From Paracoccaceae bacterium (GTDB lineage Bacteria > Pseudomonadota > Alphaproteobacteria > Rhodobacterales > Rhodobacteraceae): a stretch of 64,000 nt of DNA. Made by a program: the position numbers and the translations under genes. Positions 52,403-60,281 of the stretch are shown here, one piece after another. Where the stretch lies: contig WKFI01000005.1 of assembly GCA_014872875.1 (NCBI GenBank), forward strand, positions 1 to 64,000. Direction: 5' to 3'. Numbering within the stretch: position 1 is the first letter of the stretch; every line of letters begins with the position of its first letter. The notes under the pieces were generated by a model. That model saw nothing but the letters and a program-made list of their open reading frames with translations. It was not told the origin of the DNA and searched no databases.

Positions 52403-52986
52403 TGCAACGCGCTGTCTATGACGGCGCGCGGCTTGAACTTCGACGGAACGGGAAGCGGTCAAAGGTTGTTGGCCGTTTTCCCTTCCTGTCACTGGCCGTT
52501 ATCGCCGACCGGGGCAAAGTCCGCAAAGAGCGACTTTTGCCCGGGGCATTCGATTTCACCTTGGACGACGCAGACGCAGAGGTGTCTTTCCTCTACGGGC
52601 ACAACTTCGACACGCCGCTTGCGTCCCGGCAGGCGGGGACACTGGCCCTCAAATCAACCGATGAGGCCCTAGAGTTCGAAGCCGACATACTGCCCGAACT
52701 TGAGGACGTCACGCATGTCCGAGACGCCATGACCATGCTTGAGGCTGGTCTGGTCACGGGCATTTCCCCCGGGTTCCGGGTGCCGCCTGCCGAAACCGTG
52801 CCCGGGGCCGAACGTCTGGACCCCGAAGAGGGGAACCCCGGCGTGTTCATTCGGTCCCTGTCTGCCGTCGTTCTTTACGAACTGAGTTTGGTCACGCGCC
52901 CGGCCTATGCCGAGAGCCAAGCCGAACTGCGGGCCATGCAAAACGCATCGGCAACGGTGCGCCAGAGAAAGGTTTTCCTGCCATGA
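52399..52986 (+). CDS. HK97-type prohead protease
   Basis: A 195-residue U35-family serine protease. H68 (FLYGHNF) and S123 (GISPGF) fit the catalytic pair of this family. It should remove the delta domain of the capsid protein during maturation. It overlaps both neighbours by four bases. It is encoded after the capsid gene, whereas classic HK97-like modules place it before the capsid. Confidence 0.9.
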   Translation: MMQRAVYDGARLELRRNGKRSKVVGRFPFLSLAVIADRGKVRKERLLPGAFDFTLDDADAEVSFLYGHNFDTPLASRQAGTLALKSTDEALEFEADILPELEDVTHVRDAMTMLEAGLVTGISPGFRVPPAETVPGAERLDPEEGNPGVFIRSLSAVVLYELSLVTRPAYAESQAELRAMQNASATVRQRKVFLP

Positions 52987-53540
52987 TCACGCAAATTGAC
53001 CTGACCCGGGGCACCGCCCCGACAACACCGACTGCCGTTGACGTGGCCCTTGAGGCCAGTGTCACGAATGAGCGGGCAACGTCCATGATTGAGGCAAGCT
53101 GGCACCTTGCCGAAGCCTACACGGGCCGAACCTATTGGCCCGTCACTGCGGCTGTGGCCGTGGCCACGCTGGAAGCTGACGGCACGGTGACGTGGCCCCG
53201 CTATCCTTATCCGTCTGCCGTCACGGTTGACGAATGGCAAGGCGGTGCCTGGGCTTCTCATACGGGCCACGAATACGTGCCCGAAACGGGCGAGGTGTTG
53301 AACCTCACGGCGGGCCGCTATCGGATCACTCAGACCGGCACAGTCACGCCTGACGAACCGCAACCGCATGTCGTGGAAGCGGTGCGGAACCTTGCCTTGT
53401 ATCAACTGATCCACAGCGCCGCGCGGCGCGAGTTCAAGACAATGACGGCAGGCGATAGCACCCTGACCCGTGAACAACTCTATGGGCTGTTCAAGGGTTC
53501 CGGGGCCGGTGTCCTGATTGCAAGCGAAGTGAGGTGGTGA
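52983..53540 (+). CDS. gp6-like head-tail connector protein
   Basis: A 185-residue protein with the phage gp6-type pattern. It has an N-terminal helix with EASWHLAEAYTGRTYWPVT, a beta insertion, and a C-terminal helical region VVEAVRNLALYQLIHSAARRE. Such proteins form the adaptor ring under the portal. It is the docking point where a borrowed helper tail would attach. It overlaps the protease gene by four bases and ends one base before the portal start. Confidence 0.8.
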   Translation: MITQIDLTRGTAPTTPTAVDVALEASVTNERATSMIEASWHLAEAYTGRTYWPVTAAVAVATLEADGTVTWPRYPYPSAVTVDEWQGGAWASHTGHEYVPETGEVLNLTAGRYRITQTGTVTPDEPQPHVVEAVRNLALYQLIHSAARREFKTMTAGDSTLTREQLYGLFKGSGAGVLIASEVRW

Positions 53541-53541
53541 C

Positions 53542-54564
53542 ATGTGGCCATTCAAACGAAAGCACGGCCCCGACCGGGAAGAGCGCAGCGCTTTTCCCGG
53601 TGTCACTGGGGCTTACATCGACGCCCGGCGGGGCGAGGTATCAAGCGACGGCTCAGCGGCTCTGAGCGCCACGCTGGCGGCTTGTGTGGGCATGTGGGGC
53701 CGAGGCTTCGCCATGCTCGAACCGGACGCCACAGGGCCGCTCACGGCCCCTGTGCTTGATGCTATCGGGCGCGATCTGATCATGCGCGGTGAAAGCGTCT
53801 GGCACATTCGGCTTGAGGGTGGCGAAGCCGTCCTAAAGCGTGTCGCCTATCACGATCTTGTGGCCCCGGGCAGATATCATCTGACCATCGCCCGGCCCAA
53901 TGACACGGAAACCGTGCGGGCCTTGGCGGGCGAGGTGTTGCACCTTGCGATCAACGCTGATCCCGTCGCGCCATGGCAAGGCCGATCACCCTTTAGTATG
54001 ATGGGGGCCAGCCCGGGCTTGATGGCTGACATTGAGGGGGCCTTGTCTGGCGCGACTGAGTGGACGGCAAAGGGCATTCTGCCCATGCCTGAGCAAGTGC
54101 CCCAAGAGCAACAGGAAGCCGCTCTACGGGGCCTCAAGGCGGGCGGGCGGCTTGCTGCGATCCGATCAAAAGCCGAGTTCGCCACCAGCACCGGGCAAGC
54201 GCGCGGGCTGGAATGGAAGCGGGTAGACCTGACGCCGAACCTCAAGGACGCCGACCTTAACGACGCAACGGACAGCTTGCATGAACGGCTGTTGGCGGCG
54301 GCGGGTGTCCCGCCTGCCTTGCTCACGTCCAGCGGAAACGCAGGCGCAATGCGCGAGGCGTACCGGCTCTTTGTTCTGACCACCATCGAACCGATGGCGC
54401 GCACGCTCTTGCCCGAGTTGAGCAAGATCGGCGTGGGCAAGCTGTCCACGGCTTCCATGATGAGCGCTGACGTCGCGGGCCGCGCGCGGGCCGTCGGTAT
54501 CCTAACCGGGGCGGGAATGCCCCTTGAACAAGCATTGGCAAAAGTGGGGTGGAATGATGCGTGA
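53542..54564 (+). CDS. Phage portal protein (HK97 family), short
   Basis: A 340-residue portal with the family core: VLHLAINADPVAPWQGRSPF, a long clip/stem region with LLAAAGVPPALL, and a helical C-terminal region. HK97-type portals are commonly near 400 residues, so this one is compact. The portal forms the DNA-entry ring and contacts TerL. Its position after the capsid and connector genes, rather than directly after terL, is atypical. Confidence 0.88.
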   Translation: MWPFKRKHGPDREERSAFPGVTGAYIDARRGEVSSDGSAALSATLAACVGMWGRGFAMLEPDATGPLTAPVLDAIGRDLIMRGESVWHIRLEGGEAVLKRVAYHDLVAPGRYHLTIARPNDTETVRALAGEVLHLAINADPVAPWQGRSPFSMMGASPGLMADIEGALSGATEWTAKGILPMPEQVPQEQQEAALRGLKAGGRLAAIRSKAEFATSTGQARGLEWKRVDLTPNLKDADLNDATDSLHERLLAAAGVPPALLTSSGNAGAMREAYRLFVLTTIEPMARTLLPELSKIGVGKLSTASMMSADVAGRARAVGILTGAGMPLEQALAKVGWNDA

Positions 54565-54937
54565 CCAAATCCTAGACGCGTTCAAGCGGGCGTCGAAGCT
54601 GTCTGACCAGTGGCAACCGATCTACGGATACAAGGAAGCCGGGATAACCGACAACGGGCGCTTGCCGGTCTATGACTTCCACGACGAACAGTTTGGCAAG
54701 TTCGACTGGAAGGACATAAACGAACGTCAAACCCTGTTGGGCGGCAAGCCCGGCGACGGTTCGTTTACCATGTACACGAGCGACCCGCACGACACGCCCG
54801 ACCTGTTCCAAGACTTTGCCGGGAATTGGTACACGGTTCTCGACGCAACCGAAGTGGACAGTATCGGGATATCGGTTCGGCTGATCATTCGGCGGTGGCA
54901 GGGTGACGCCCCGACCATTCGAAACGCGGCCCCGTGA
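54554..54937 (+). CDS. Unknown protein after portal, possible head-completion protein
   Basis: A 127-residue protein not assigned to a family. It has an N-terminal helix (MMRDQILDAFKRASKLSDQW) and then a beta-rich acidic part (LPVYDFHDEQFGKFDWKDIN). The start overlaps the portal gene by 11 bases. By place it may be a head-closure or stopper protein needed to mate the head with a tail, or a small packaging factor. Neither is proven. Confidence 0.65.
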   Translation: MMRDQILDAFKRASKLSDQWQPIYGYKEAGITDNGRLPVYDFHDEQFGKFDWKDINERQTLLGGKPGDGSFTMYTSDPHDTPDLFQDFAGNWYTVLDATEVDSIGISVRLIIRRWQGDAPTIRNAAP

Positions 54938-54938
54938 C

Positions 54939-55349
54939 ATGCCGAAGCCGGGAACCCCAGTCCCGTCGTCGGTCAAGCGTGAAAGCCACCCCCGCAACAT
55001 GCTTTTGTCGCTGGCGACGCTGTACGACATAGAGGGCGAAGTGCGCGAAGCGCTTGCCGGGCAGGTTGAGCCTCACCTGACCGGCACCCTTGGCGATATC
55101 CTGAAACAGTCCCGGCAAGTGTCGGGCCTTCGAGTTATTGACGTCCATGAGCGCTGCGGCGTGGCCCGTTCCCAACTTGGCGAACTTGAGCACGACCGTT
55201 TCAAAAACCCCGGCGTGAGCCTCTTGCAAAAAGTCGCGCACGGATACGGGCTTCCTTTTTACGTCGTGCTCATGGGCGCAATGCGCACGACCGATCAATT
55301 CATGACCCCAGCACGTCAACGCACCCGGTGCGCAAGAAAGGAGGATTAG
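54939..55349 (+). CDS. XRE-type HTH protein
   Basis: A 136-residue protein with a helix-turn-helix from about residue 50 to 115 (LGDILKQSRQVSGLRVIDVHERCG). It starts one base after the preceding gene and is the last gene of the head operon before a hairpin. XRE proteins are normally the satellite repressor; here one is co-transcribed with late genes. It might instead act as a DNA-recognition protein for packaging in place of a small terminase; this is inference. Confidence 0.7.
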   Translation: MPKPGTPVPSSVKRESHPRNMLLSLATLYDIEGEVREALAGQVEPHLTGTLGDILKQSRQVSGLRVIDVHERCGVARSQLGELEHDRFKNPGVSLLQKVAHGYGLPFYVVLMGAMRTTDQFMTPARQRTRCARKED

Positions 55350-55356
55350 AAAAGAA

Positions 55357-55395
55357 AATCGCCCCGGCGTCATAGCAAAGGAAACCGGGGCGATT
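55357..55395 (+). terminator. Hairpin ending the head operon
   Basis: A perfect 11-bp stem AATCGCCCCGG/CCGGGGCGATT closes a 17-base loop, seven bases after the XRE stop codon. No T tract follows, but position and stability suggest transcription termination. The 234 bases up to the next gene start at 55630 contain no other gene and are likely to carry its promoter. Confidence 0.65.
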
Positions 55396-55629
55396 AACTG
55401 GCAAACTTTACGAGGAATGCCAGAAGAGCCACCATGCCAAGTGGATGCGAAAACAATACCCCGCGCAATTTCCCTTGACAATCTAATTCCCTGAAATGTC
55501 GGAATAAAAGTCATTAACATTGGCAAGGCCAGATTATTAGCGACTTCAAACCCGGCATTCCGCAAGCAAGAATTGAAAAGGCAGTCAATTATTGATAGTT
55601 TGAAAGAAAGGCGAGAAAAGGAAATAGAC

Positions 55630-55923
55630 ATGAACGGTCCGAAAGAAATATTGCCCATGCATTTCGTGCGAAGCCTCACGGGTAGCGAATTGCGCGTGTG
55701 GCTGTACCTGCGCTCGATTGGAACGGGCACCTACCAGATACGCCAAGCGAAGATCATGGGGGCACTAAATCTGTCCTACAACACGGTTCGTGTCGCGATG
55801 GAAGGTCTCGAAGAAAAGGGCGCATTAAAGTTCACGACACGGCCCGGTAATTCAGGCGGGCAGATTATCAATGTTGTACGTATTCCGCCGCGACCACGGA
55901 AAAGACCTTGCATAGCGGCATGA
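55630..55923 (+). CDS. Small winged-helix-like protein, possible replication/regulatory gene
   Basis: A protein of 97 residues from the ATG at 55630 (AAGGAAA upstream; the frame extends back to 55573). The segment ELRVWLYLRSIGTGTYQIRQ followed by LNLSYNTVRVAMEGLEEKGAL is a winged-helix DNA-binding pattern. Similar domains occur in plasmid and satellite replication regulators. It precedes the 285-residue unknown and may control replication. Confidence 0.6.
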   Translation: MNGPKEILPMHFVRSLTGSELRVWLYLRSIGTGTYQIRQAKIMGALNLSYNTVRVAMEGLEEKGALKFTTRPGNSGGQIINVVRIPPRPRKRPCIAA

Positions 55924-55929
55924 AAAGAA

Positions 55930-55963
55930 AAGGCCCCCGCCGAGACAGAGTGGCGAGGGCCTT
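55930..55963. terminator. Hairpin between the two replication-module genes
   Basis: AAGGCCC.CGCC pairs with GGCG.GGGCCTT with one opposed mismatch and a 10-base loop. It begins seven bases after the preceding stop codon. Read on the minus strand it continues into TTTTCTTTT; on the plus strand only A residues follow. It may be a bidirectional barrier. Confidence 0.5.
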
Positions 55964-56038
55964 AAAAGAGGAAATCGGCATCCGGCCAAGGAAAGGACCA
56001 CCTGCAATGACCAGCCCTGAAACGAAAAGCCAATCACA

Positions 56039-56896
56039 ATGAATGATTTATCAAATACACCGCGCCGTGTCAATGCAGGCGAGGCACAAAGGGTAATTCG
56101 TTCGCGCAATTTTCATCGACGAATTCCGAATACATGGAAAAACCCGCTTGAATGGAAAGACGAACAAAAGCCTAGGCCAAAAAGACGGGACGCAAGAAAA
56201 GATCACGACGCGATTTGTGAAGGGATTGAAAGCCTAATTGAAGCCGAACCCTTCGAATTGGACGGGCAGACTTGGACACAACCCTTTAGCCTTGGTGTTC
56301 TGGCAGAGTGTTTCGGGCTACCGCAACGCACCTTTGAGCGGCGTATTTGCGAGGCACCGATACGGAAGCGGGTTAAGAACTTCGGGCAGGGGAAAAGGCT
56401 GTTGTTGCGCGTCGGCGATGAGGGGATGACCGACTATGAGAAGGCCCAAAAGATGGCTGGCACATGGCGGTTTGAGGTTCCGCACCACCAAGTAAGCCAC
56501 AATGAGTTCGGGTGCCTGTGCGGTCTTGCAAAGGTTTGGCCTGACCCATGGCAAAAGCGCATCCTGATTTACACCATACGGCGTTGGGGGTTCTTCAAGA
56601 GCGCGGTTAACTTTGGGATAGGCCAAGCGAAGCGTATAGGCGCGACGACGCCCGAAGAGCGCAAGCACCTGTACACCGCCGACGCTTTGAGCGATCACGT
56701 TTTGGACGTGGCCCGGTTCAACATGCCCGACGATCTGAAAGTGCGGTGGCACGATTACCCATCACTGACGATCATTCGCAAATTTTGGTATGTGGCCGAG
56801 GAACACTTTCGAGATGGCATGCAGGATTTAAGCCTTGCGTGCCCGGATCATCCAACATGGCGCGAAGCGCCCGCAGATTGGGCTTTGCGGGCATGA
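56039..56896 (+). CDS. Unknown 285-residue protein, candidate replication initiator
   Basis: I do not recognise this protein. It has a basic N-terminal third (PRPKRRDARKDHD), an HTH-like part around FSLGVLAECFGLPQRTFERR (about 80-105), and a mixed aromatic-rich C-terminal half. No Walker or primase motif is seen. It sits directly before an AT-rich region with nested inverted repeats, the layout of an initiator gene next to its origin. Its codon use is close to that of the head genes in the second half and more AT-rich at the start. Confidence 0.6.
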   Translation: MNDLSNTPRRVNAGEAQRVIRSRNFHRRIPNTWKNPLEWKDEQKPRPKRRDARKDHDAICEGIESLIEAEPFELDGQTWTQPFSLGVLAECFGLPQRTFERRICEAPIRKRVKNFGQGKRLLLRVGDEGMTDYEKAQKMAGTWRFEVPHHQVSHNEFGCLCGLAKVWPDPWQKRILIYTIRRWGFFKSAVNFGIGQAKRIGATTPEERKHLYTADALSDHVLDVARFNMPDDLKVRWHDYPSLTIIRKFWYVAEEHFRDGMQDLSLACPDHPTWREAPADWALRA

Positions 56897-56903
56897 AACG
56901 GCA

Positions 56904-57027
56904 TAAGTGGCGATATCATCTTATCCCAAGTGTTAACCATAGAAGTAAGAAAGAAATAATTACTTATTTAACCCTAATAAACAGGGGACAGATTATATCG
57001 CCACTTAGGGTGGAAGAAGTAATTATT
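56904..57027. repeat. Nested inverted repeats in AT-rich DNA, candidate origin of replication
   Basis: A 13-bp inverted repeat TAAGTGGCGATAT/ATATCGCCACTTA (56904-56916 and 56995-57007) interlocks with an 11-bp one, AATAATTACTT/AAGTAATTATT (56955-56965 and 57017-57027). The DNA between is strongly AT-rich in an otherwise GC-rich genome. The loops are too long for a terminator. Protein-binding sites flanking a DNA-unwinding element is my reading. Confidence 0.5.
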
Positions 57028-57523
57028 AAAGGCTTCGCTCATGCCCATGCGCTGCGCGCACCGGGCATTCACTCAGTCCCTTGTCGAAGGAAAGATTTCG
57101 CCGTTGCACGGCTTCGCTATGGTCTTGCTCATGATCTTGCCTATGCACCCGGTGCGGGCCGCTGGCCCTGCCTTGCCGATCTTGCCCATGGCCGCGCTCA
57201 CGCGCGCATGCGCGTATGCGTGCCTGTGGGGGCGCACCGCGCCAAGCGTCCCTATGGAAGGCCACAGGCCCAGATACGCGCCACAGGCGCTCAGGGTGCC
57301 GTACAGGGGCCTTTTGCTCACATCCTAGTGGAGGACTACCCAAAGGGCCGCAAGGCCCCTCAGCGGGCCGCTCTGCAGCTCTCACGGCATGCAGCCCTTA
57401 AGGCCCGGCGCTCATAGGCCCGGGTTCCGGCCCCGCGTCGAAGGGCCACACGCGGCCCCGGCGGGGGTATCCTGTGTTACGAATGCGTTACGATTTACCG
57501 TAACTCAATGAAAACAAAGGATT
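57028..57523. other. GC-rich non-coding right end of the island
   Basis: Open frames here are compositionally odd and I accept none. A 13-base motif recurs: GGTCTTGCTCATG (57121-57133), GATCTTGCCTATG (57133-57145) and GATCTTGCCCATG (57178-57190). Similar words occur left of attL. It may hold iterons, integrase arm sites or a helper-specific signal. Confidence 0.45.
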
Positions 57524-57539
57524 TATGGCGGAGAGACAG
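57524..57539. repeat. attR core within tRNA-Ser
   Basis: Identical to the attL core. The bases overlap the acceptor stem and T-arm end of tRNA-Ser(GGA), so insertion preserved a functional tRNA. Confidence 0.85.
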
Positions 57540-57615
57540 GGATTCGAACCCTGGAGACGGTTTCCCGCCTACACACTTTCCAGGCGTGCGCCTTCGACCA
57601 CTCGGCCACCTCTCC
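57526..57615 (-). tRNA. tRNA-Ser (GGA)
   Basis: A 90-base tRNA on the minus strand with 5' GGAGAGGTGGCCGAGTGG, anticodon loop CTGGAAA giving anticodon GGA, a long class-II variable arm, T-arm GGTTCGAATCC and encoded CCA (complement at 57526-57528). It is complete and is the integration target of the island. Confidence 0.95.
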
Positions 57616-57833
57616 GTAGGGCGGATATGTGCCTCAAGCGCGACGGGTTTGCAAGGGCGAATTCACCTGTTTTCGTCATCAAAATCGACAGCAATTCCCA
57701 ACCCTTGGCTCTGCCGGTCCCGAACCCCGACGCTCAGATCAGTTTTGCAATGAACCAGCTTGCCCGTGCTTGACCTCAGACAGTTTTTTGGGAGCCCAAA
57801 CGGTGCCGCGGTGCAAGGTACTGCGACGCAGGA
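57616..57833. other. Intergenic region between tRNA-Ser and MscS gene
   Basis: I see no gene in these 218 bases. They hold the tRNA-Ser promoter (read leftwards) and the 3' end of the mechanosensitive channel operon. Confidence 0.5.
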
Positions 57834-60281
57834 CTATGTGTGGTCGCCGCCATCTGCCTCGCCGGTCGAAGACCCTTCGGACATGTCCGAAAGATCAGGC
57901 TGGATCGGTTGGCCAGACGGTTCAGCCTGTTTCAACATGTTGTCGGGTACATCCGATTGCCGCAGCGCTTCGGGGTTGCGAAGCCAAATATCTCGCTGTG
58001 CAAACGGGATCTCGATACCTTCTTCCTCGAACCGTTTCGCGATCTCGTAATTCATGTCGGACTTTACCGACAGAACCCAGTTCACATCGCGCAGAATGGC
58101 GCGGATCTCGAAATCCAGACTGTCGGCGCCAAACCCTTGGAAAACGACGCTGGGCGCAGGGTTTCCCAGCACCATGGGGTGCGCACGCGCAATTTCGCCC
58201 AAGATGGCTTCGACCTTTCGGGTGTCGGTGCCATAGGCCACACCCACAGGTACAATCACGCGACCGACCGTATTTCCACGGGTATAGTTTGTCACCGTTC
58301 CCACGATCAGATCCGAGTTGGGGACAATAACATCCGTGCGGTCAAACGTCTCGATGCGGGTCGAGCGCACCGAGATGTCGCGCACATACCCCATCAGCCC
58401 GCCGACCTCGATCCAGTCACCTTTGGAAATCGGGCGCTCCACAAGCAGGATAATGCCAGACACGAAATTCGACACTACGGTTTGAAGGCCAAAACCAATG
58501 CCAACCGACAAGGCACCAGCCACGATCGCAAGCCCAGACAGGTCTAGCCCGGCCCAGGTCACTGCGATCACGGCCGCGAGAAAAATCCCGACATAGCCCA
58601 GCCCGGCCACAATGGCATTTTGCCCGCCCGGATCGATCCGGGTTTTGGGCAGGACAGAATTCCGCAAGCTGCCCTGAACCAGTCTGGTCAGCATGTAACC
58701 AGCTGCAAAGATCACCACGAAGGTCAGGAAATTGGTCGGCGAGATCGTGGTTTCCCCAACGCGGAAGCCTTCCAGAAACTTCGCCCAAAGCTCGGTCAGG
58801 TCTGCGACACGCGCGCCCCAGATCAGCGCAAACACCGGCACCGAGACCAGAGCCAGCGCAAATCCAGCCAAAACCGCGACCAGAGAGTCGCGGGCCGCCT
58901 GCCCTTTGCCCGAAATCCAGCCCCAAAGATCGCCAATGAAGCGCTGCAACACCAGAAGAGACGCCAACAACAGCAACGTCAAAACCACAGGGTAAATGAT
59001 GGCTTCAGCTGCGTTCATGTAACCCAGCACCGCCAACAAAGGCGCGACATAGCCCAGCAGATAAGATGCCGCTCGTGCCAGAGCGATCAGGCGGCTGGCG
59101 CTTGCGCGGATAACCGGGTCTGCCCCTGCCTCTGATACCGGGGCAGCGGCACGGTCACGCATCCCGATGCGTTGCAGCCTGAGAAGGATCAAGGCCGTGA
59201 ACAGGATCAGAGGGAACCCTACAACGGCACGCGTTGCGTCACTGACACTCTCGATCTGCTCGAAATGCGTGATGGAATCATTGATAACCAGCAGAATTGC
59301 CAAGCTTTCGATCAGGATCTTGGTTTCCGCCCTGTATCCCTGCCGAACAGGGACAAGGTCATTCTCCAGTCTTGCAGAATAAAGCTGATCGCTCAGCCAG
59401 TGGAAGGCCAGAAGGATCAAGGCCCAATACGGAACAGAGGCCAGAATCAGAGACCCTCGAACACCCAGAATCTCCATCAGGGATATAGCCTGCACCAGCA
59501 GCACGACCCCCAAATACGGCAATGCCACCTGCACGAGGGAGACCACAAAACTCCAGACGCCGGTGCCGCGACCACCATACTGACGCAGGTAATCCCCCAA
59601 GCGACTGGCCCAGTGCCTGCCTCGGGTCAGCAAGAGCAGAGACATCGCCAGCAGACCTATGATCGGCGGCAGATGTGTCATGATCTGCTTGCGGGTCGTA
59701 TCCGCCCGGATCTGCGAAATGGTTTCATTCCACAGCACGCTGCCAGCGGCGCTGAGATCGCGCCATGCCTCGGGCCAATGTTCCGGATTTAGCGGGGTCG
59801 GTCCACGCTCCAACAACGACGCGCGGCGCCGTTCACGGATGATGGTGTCAATTTCGGAAATCAGCCCGTTTGCGTGGCGATAGGCCTCATCCGACACGAC
59901 CTGTGGCACCTGCAGGGACTGCATACGCTCTGTCAGGCGGGCGCGAATATCGGCGATATCGGCCGCTTCCTCCTGGTCTTCCGGTACCGGCCCCAACGCG
60001 TTGATCTGCGCTTCCAGAGTCGCAATCCTGTCCCGGTTGCGGGTACGGCCGGTGTTGAAGTCCTCACGGAACTGAACCAGGTCACGACGAAGAACTTCCA
60101 GGGCTGCGTTGGAAGCGCGGCCCGCATCGATCACATCTTCTGCCCGTTCCGCCGTGCGGATCCACGAGGCATAGAATTCACGTTGTTCGTCAGAAAATTC
60201 CGCCCACCCCGCGGCAGTGCCTGCCAAAAGCAGCAAGATCGCCCAGAAGGCCTGCCGTATGCGGGTGAGCGCCTGTCTCAT
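57834..60281 (-). CDS. MscS-family mechanosensitive channel with DUF3772 N-terminal domain
   Basis: An 815-residue inner-membrane protein. A signal-like segment is followed by a periplasmic helical domain (about 30-190, DUF3772 type) and about ten membrane helices. The MscS core starts near residue 600 (LSVGIGFGLQTVVSNFVSGIILL), whose pore helix and beta domain (GDWIEVGGLMGYVRDISVRST) are well conserved. It releases solutes during osmotic downshock. The start overlaps the cysteine synthase stop by four bases, an unusual but clear pairing. Confidence 0.92.
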   Translation of the reverse strand: MRQALTRIRQAFWAILLLLAGTAAGWAEFSDEQREFYASWIRTAERAEDVIDAGRASNAALEVLRRDLVQFREDFNTGRTRNRDRIATLEAQINALGPVPEDQEEAADIADIRARLTERMQSLQVPQVVSDEAYRHANGLISEIDTIIRERRRASLLERGPTPLNPEHWPEAWRDLSAAGSVLWNETISQIRADTTRKQIMTHLPPIIGLLAMSLLLLTRGRHWASRLGDYLRQYGGRGTGVWSFVVSLVQVALPYLGVVLLVQAISLMEILGVRGSLILASVPYWALILLAFHWLSDQLYSARLENDLVPVRQGYRAETKILIESLAILLVINDSITHFEQIESVSDATRAVVGFPLILFTALILLRLQRIGMRDRAAAPVSEAGADPVIRASASRLIALARAASYLLGYVAPLLAVLGYMNAAEAIIYPVVLTLLLLASLLVLQRFIGDLWGWISGKGQAARDSLVAVLAGFALALVSVPVFALIWGARVADLTELWAKFLEGFRVGETTISPTNFLTFVVIFAAGYMLTRLVQGSLRNSVLPKTRIDPGGQNAIVAGLGYVGIFLAAVIAVTWAGLDLSGLAIVAGALSVGIGFGLQTVVSNFVSGIILLVERPISKGDWIEVGGLMGYVRDISVRSTRIETFDRTDVIVPNSDLIVGTVTNYTRGNTVGRVIVPVGVAYGTDTRKVEAILGEIARAHPMVLGNPAPSVVFQGFGADSLDFEIRAILRDVNWVLSVKSDMNYEIAKRFEEEGIEIPFAQRDIWLRNPEALRQSDVPDNMLKQAEPSGQPIQPDLSDMSEGSSTGEADGGDHT

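Larger units (their letters stand above)
46489..57539. mobile_element. Capsid-forming phage-satellite-like integrative island
   Basis: An 11-kb element bounded by identical 16-bp repeats, with the right one forming the 3' end of tRNA-Ser(GGA). From left to right: integrase, zinc-ribbon membrane protein, AlpA-like HTH, small membrane protein, terminase large subunit, HNH nuclease, HK97 major capsid, prohead protease, head-tail connector, portal, an unknown, an XRE protein, a winged-helix-like protein, an unknown 285-residue protein and an AT-rich inverted-repeat region. All genes read on the plus strand. There are no tail, holin, endolysin or baseplate genes. That matches capsid-forming PICIs, which build their own heads and borrow helper-phage tails. 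Confidence 0.8.

Noticed and set aside
56746-57417. Long plus-strand frame across the right end of the island
   Set aside because: Alanine/arginine/histidine-rich translation, no ribosome site, overlaps the 285-residue gene and the inverted repeats.
46489-57539. Gene transfer agent
   Set aside because: It has an integrase, att sites and an AlpA-like gene, is 11 kb, and lacks the tail genes of the Rhodobacterales GTA.
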